From the NCBI GenBank assembly GCA_016208805.1, contig JACQXL010000259.1, positions 1 through 6,830 of the forward strand: a stretch of 6,830 bases of DNA. The letters are read 5' to 3'. The translations under genes were made by a program, and so were the position numbers. How positions within the stretch are numbered: the stretch's first letter is position 1; every line of letters starts with the position of its first letter. Below, one piece after another: positions 5,329 to 6,830 of this stretch. Below the pieces are notes generated by a model, which saw nothing but the letters and a program-made list of their open reading frames with translations, was not told the origin of the DNA and did not search any database. The stretch comes from Planctomycetota bacterium (GTDB lineage: Bacteria; Planctomycetota; MHYJ01; JACQXL01).

Positions 5329-5976
5329 ATGAACAAGCCATACTCTGTTGTTTACGAAAACGAGCACATTCTGGTGGTGGATAAGCCGTCCGGCCTGCTG
5401 GTGATTCCCACGCCGGCGGAAGAGGTAAATACGCTGACCGGCCTGCTCAACCGGGATTTTGCGGAACGGGGATTAGCGGCTAAAGTCCATCCCTGCCACC
5501 GGCTGGACCGTGAGACATCCGGCCTGATTGTCTATGCCAAGGGCAAGGGTACCCAGCAGAAGATTATGGACCAGTTCCATAATAACCAGGTAACCAAGCG
5601 ATACATTTGTTTCGTGCAGGGTTATTTCGGCAGGAAAGCAGCCAACCGGGAAGGAACAATGAAGTATCCGCTTGAAGGTAGACCGGCTATTACCGGATAC
5701 CGTATCCTGAAATATTATCCGGCCGGGTTTACAATGGTAGAAGCCGAGCCGCTGACCGGTCGGACCAACCAGATACGATTGCACTTCAAGATAAGCGGCC
5801 ATCCCATTGTCGGCGAGCGTAAGTTTGCCGTGGCCCGGGCGTATGGGGTCAAGTTCAGGCGGCTGGCGCTTCATTCATCATATATCTCGTTCTACCATCC
5901 GGTCACCGGTCAGAAGATGGAATTCAAGAGCGACTTGCCGCCCGATATGGCAAGGTTTATCGAAACCACAGATTAA
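5329..5976 (+). CDS. RluA-family RNA pseudouridine synthase (215 aa)
   Basis: Converts specific uridines in rRNA or tRNA to pseudouridine in the cytoplasm. It has the RluA/RluC/RluD catalytic motif HRLDRETSG (57-65) with D60 as the expected nucleophile. Other family blocks are the N-terminal ILVVDKPSGLLV (14-25), the KRY motif with the conserved Tyr (Y91), GRTNQIRLH (144-152) and LALHS (179-183). At 215 residues it is the catalytic domain alone; there is no N-terminal S4 RNA-binding domain as in RluC or RluD, so it is nearer in layout to RluA or TruC. The target site cannot be told from sequence. ATG 5329 begins directly at the conserved N-terminal strand. It diverges from murJ, and fmt follows 100 bp downstream on the same strand. 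The C-terminal ETTD and stop come from an ACCACAGATTAAC tract typical of short intergenic repeats. Confidence 0.93.
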   Translation: MNKPYSVVYENEHILVVDKPSGLLVIPTPAEEVNTLTGLLNRDFAERGLAAKVHPCHRLDRETSGLIVYAKGKGTQQKIMDQFHNNQVTKRYICFVQGYFGRKAANREGTMKYPLEGRPAITGYRILKYYPAGFTMVEAEPLTGRTNQIRLHFKISGHPIVGERKFAVARAYGVKFRRLALHSSYISFYHPVTGQKMEFKSDLPPDMARFIETTD

Positions 5977-6045
5977 CATGGTCCATCCTAAAGGAGAATA
6001 GGCTGTACCACCTTTAGGGCAGATGAACACTGATAAAGATTGATT
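5963..6045. repeat. CACAGATTAA-type tract interrupted by the 45-bp element
   Basis: AACCACAGATTAAC (5964-5977) and CAGATGAACACTGATAAAG (6020-6038) read as two halves of one low-complexity tract of about 8-bp rhythm (CACAGATTAA, CAGATGAA, CACTGATAAA), separated by the 45-bp palindromic repeat. Recognised by eye; the assignment to one original tract is an inference. Confidence 0.45.
5978..6022. repeat. 45-bp dispersed palindromic repeat, copy 2
   Basis: Identical to 3519-3563 except one base (A at 6000 in place of C). CCTAAAGG (5987-5994) pairs with CCTTTAGG (6011-6018) around a 16-base loop. It begins one base after the stop of the RluA-family gene and lacks the outer arms seen around copy 1, which suggests that the 45-bp unit is the conserved core. 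Confidence 0.85.
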
Positions 6046-6067
6046 TCTTTAGTAGTTGTGGTAGTCT
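6040..6067 (+). promoter_or_regulatory. Possible promoter for fmt
   Basis: TTGATT (6040-6045), 16 bases, TAGTCT (6062-6067); each matches the sigma70 consensus at four of six or fewer positions. The -10 lies nine bases before ATG 6077 and no Shine-Dalgarno is visible. It is weak on its own and is listed because its placement repeats the pattern of the other two promoters close to an ATG. Confidence 0.28.
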
Positions 6068-6076
6068 GTGGCCAGA

Positions 6077-6830
6077 ATGAAGATTCTCTTTGCCGGTAGT
6101 TCGGAGTTTGCCGTGCCTGCGCTCAGGGCGATTATCGCTGATAAGGCCGCCCGCCCGAACGTCCCGATGTTACATCGGGGCGGGCAGGCAGCCAATCCCG
6201 ATAATAGGGATAAGTCCAATCAACTTCTCGGCGTGATTACCCAGCCGGATAGCAGAAAAGGCCGGGGACTCCAGGAGACCATCTCGCCGGTCAAGGCGGA
6301 AGCGCTTAAACAGGGCGTTAAAGTTTATCAGCCCGCCTCTATAAATGATGCCGATTTTATAAAGGTCTTGCAGGGGCTCAAACCTGAGATAATGGTGGTG
6401 GCGGCTTATGGGCAGAAATTGTCCAATGCGGTGTTGTCCCTGCCGCCCAAGGGATGTATCAATATCCATCCATCTATATTGCCCAAATACCGCGGCGCCG
6501 CTCCTATCAACTATGCGCTCTGGAACGGCGATAACCAGACAGGCGTGACCGTCTTCCAGATAACCAGTAAGATGGATGCCGGACCGATACTGAGTTGTTG
6601 CCGGACGGACATCGGAGCGGATGAAAATGCGGTTGAATTGGGTAACCGGCTGGCCGAACTGGGCGCCGGACTTTTGGCAGAGACCTTAGTCCGGATACGG
6701 GATAATAAGATTGACCTGCAGGAACAATCCGGCCCGGCCACCTGCGCGCCGAAACTGGCCAAGAACGACGGCAAAATTATCTGGACTCAGGCCGCGCAAA
6801 AGATATACTGGCAGTATAAAGCAATGCAAC
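6077..6830 (+). CDS. fmt: Methionyl-tRNA formyltransferase with an internal palindrome-encoded insertion (partial, 3' end beyond window)
   Basis: Fmt transfers the formyl group of 10-formyl-tetrahydrofolate to Met-tRNA(fMet) for translation initiation. 251 codons are present and the frame is open to the edge. Family blocks: MKILFAGSSEFAVPAL (1-16), GVITQPDSRKGRG (52-64), VVAAYGQKL (107-115), CINIHPSILPKYRGAAPI (127-144) and KMDAGPIL (165-172). The catalytic triad of E. coli Fmt (N108, H110, D144 region) corresponds to N129, H131 and D167. APKLAKNDGKIIW (224-236) begins the C-terminal tRNA-binding part; roughly 60 residues remain outside. Between the first helix and TQPD there are 24 more residues than in E. 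coli Fmt, at about 23-46, encoded by a GC-rich palindrome. The frame is intact and all catalytic motifs remain, so the enzyme is probably functional. There is no clear Shine-Dalgarno; ATG 6077 fits the conserved N-terminus exactly. Confidence 0.93.
   Translation, partial: MKILFAGSSEFAVPALRAIIADKAARPNVPMLHRGGQAANPDNRDKSNQLLGVITQPDSRKGRGLQETISPVKAEALKQGVKVYQPASINDADFIKVLQGLKPEIMVVAAYGQKLSNAVLSLPPKGCINIHPSILPKYRGAAPINYALWNGDNQTGVTVFQITSKMDAGPILSCCRTDIGADENAVELGNRLAELGAGLLAETLVRIRDNKIDLQEQSGPATCAPKLAKNDGKIIWTQAAQKIYWQYKAMQ
6146..6189. repeat. In-frame palindromic element inside fmt
   Basis: CCCGATG (6163-6169) pairs with CATCGGG (6173-6179) around TTA. After an eight-base left bulge, GCCGCCCGC (6146-6154) pairs with GCGGGC-A-GGC (6180-6189) with one bulged A. 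The core CGTCCCGATG (6160-6169) is identical to 3586-3595 in the hairpin after murJ. A smaller inverted repeat, ATCCC (6195-6199) with GGGAT (6207-6211), follows and lies within the same extra coding segment (about 6143-6214). Confidence 0.78.

Noticed and set aside
6077..6830. fmt as a pseudogene because of the GC-rich insertion
   Set aside because: The reading frame is continuous through the insertion and all catalytic motifs after it are intact.

Overview
The window looks like chromosomal DNA from an uncultivated bacterium with a peptidoglycan wall and an ordinary core genome. I lean weakly towards Planctomycetota or a neighbouring groundwater/sediment lineage. The lean rests on two things: exported proteins with Asp/Asn/Gly loops of the type 'DDNNNGxYNDYG', and abundant short-period and palindromic intergenic repeats. 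This is an impression, not a placement.

Layout. The minus strand carries, in reading order, murJ (5215-3623, lipid II flippase), a small membrane-anchored SLT-type lytic transglycosylase (3385-2900), and two tandem paralogous exported proteins of unknown function (2829-1381, and 1360 running off the left edge). The plus strand carries an RluA-family pseudouridine synthase (5329-5976) and fmt (6077 to beyond the right edge). The two groups diverge from a 113-bp region, 5216-5328, where sigma70-like promoters in both directions appear to share one -35 hexamer.

How the genes relate. MurJ exports lipid II, and the transglycosylase cuts glycan strands outside the membrane. The two paralogs are secreted or periplasmic, with Pro-rich linkers and acidic, possibly Ca-binding loops. 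A cell-envelope theme for the minus-strand block is reasonable, but the paralogs' function is unknown. The plus-strand pair serves RNA: pseudouridylation and formylation of initiator Met-tRNA.

The most unusual content is the repeat landscape. The 237-bp murJ-transglycosylase gap holds three end-to-end hairpins (3455-3488, 3491-3570, 3571-3622). A 45-bp segment of the middle one recurs with one mismatch just after the RluA-family stop codon (5978-6022). The core of the third hairpin recurs inside fmt as an in-frame palindromic insertion that adds about 24 residues to the enzyme. Two arrays of 9-bp units and one inverted array of 8-bp units occupy other gaps and supply the last codons of neighbouring genes. 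Several genes with no Shine-Dalgarno sequence have promoter-like hexamers placed so that transcription would start at or within a few bases of the ATG, suggesting leaderless mRNAs.

No tRNA, rRNA, CRISPR array, transposase or integrase was seen.
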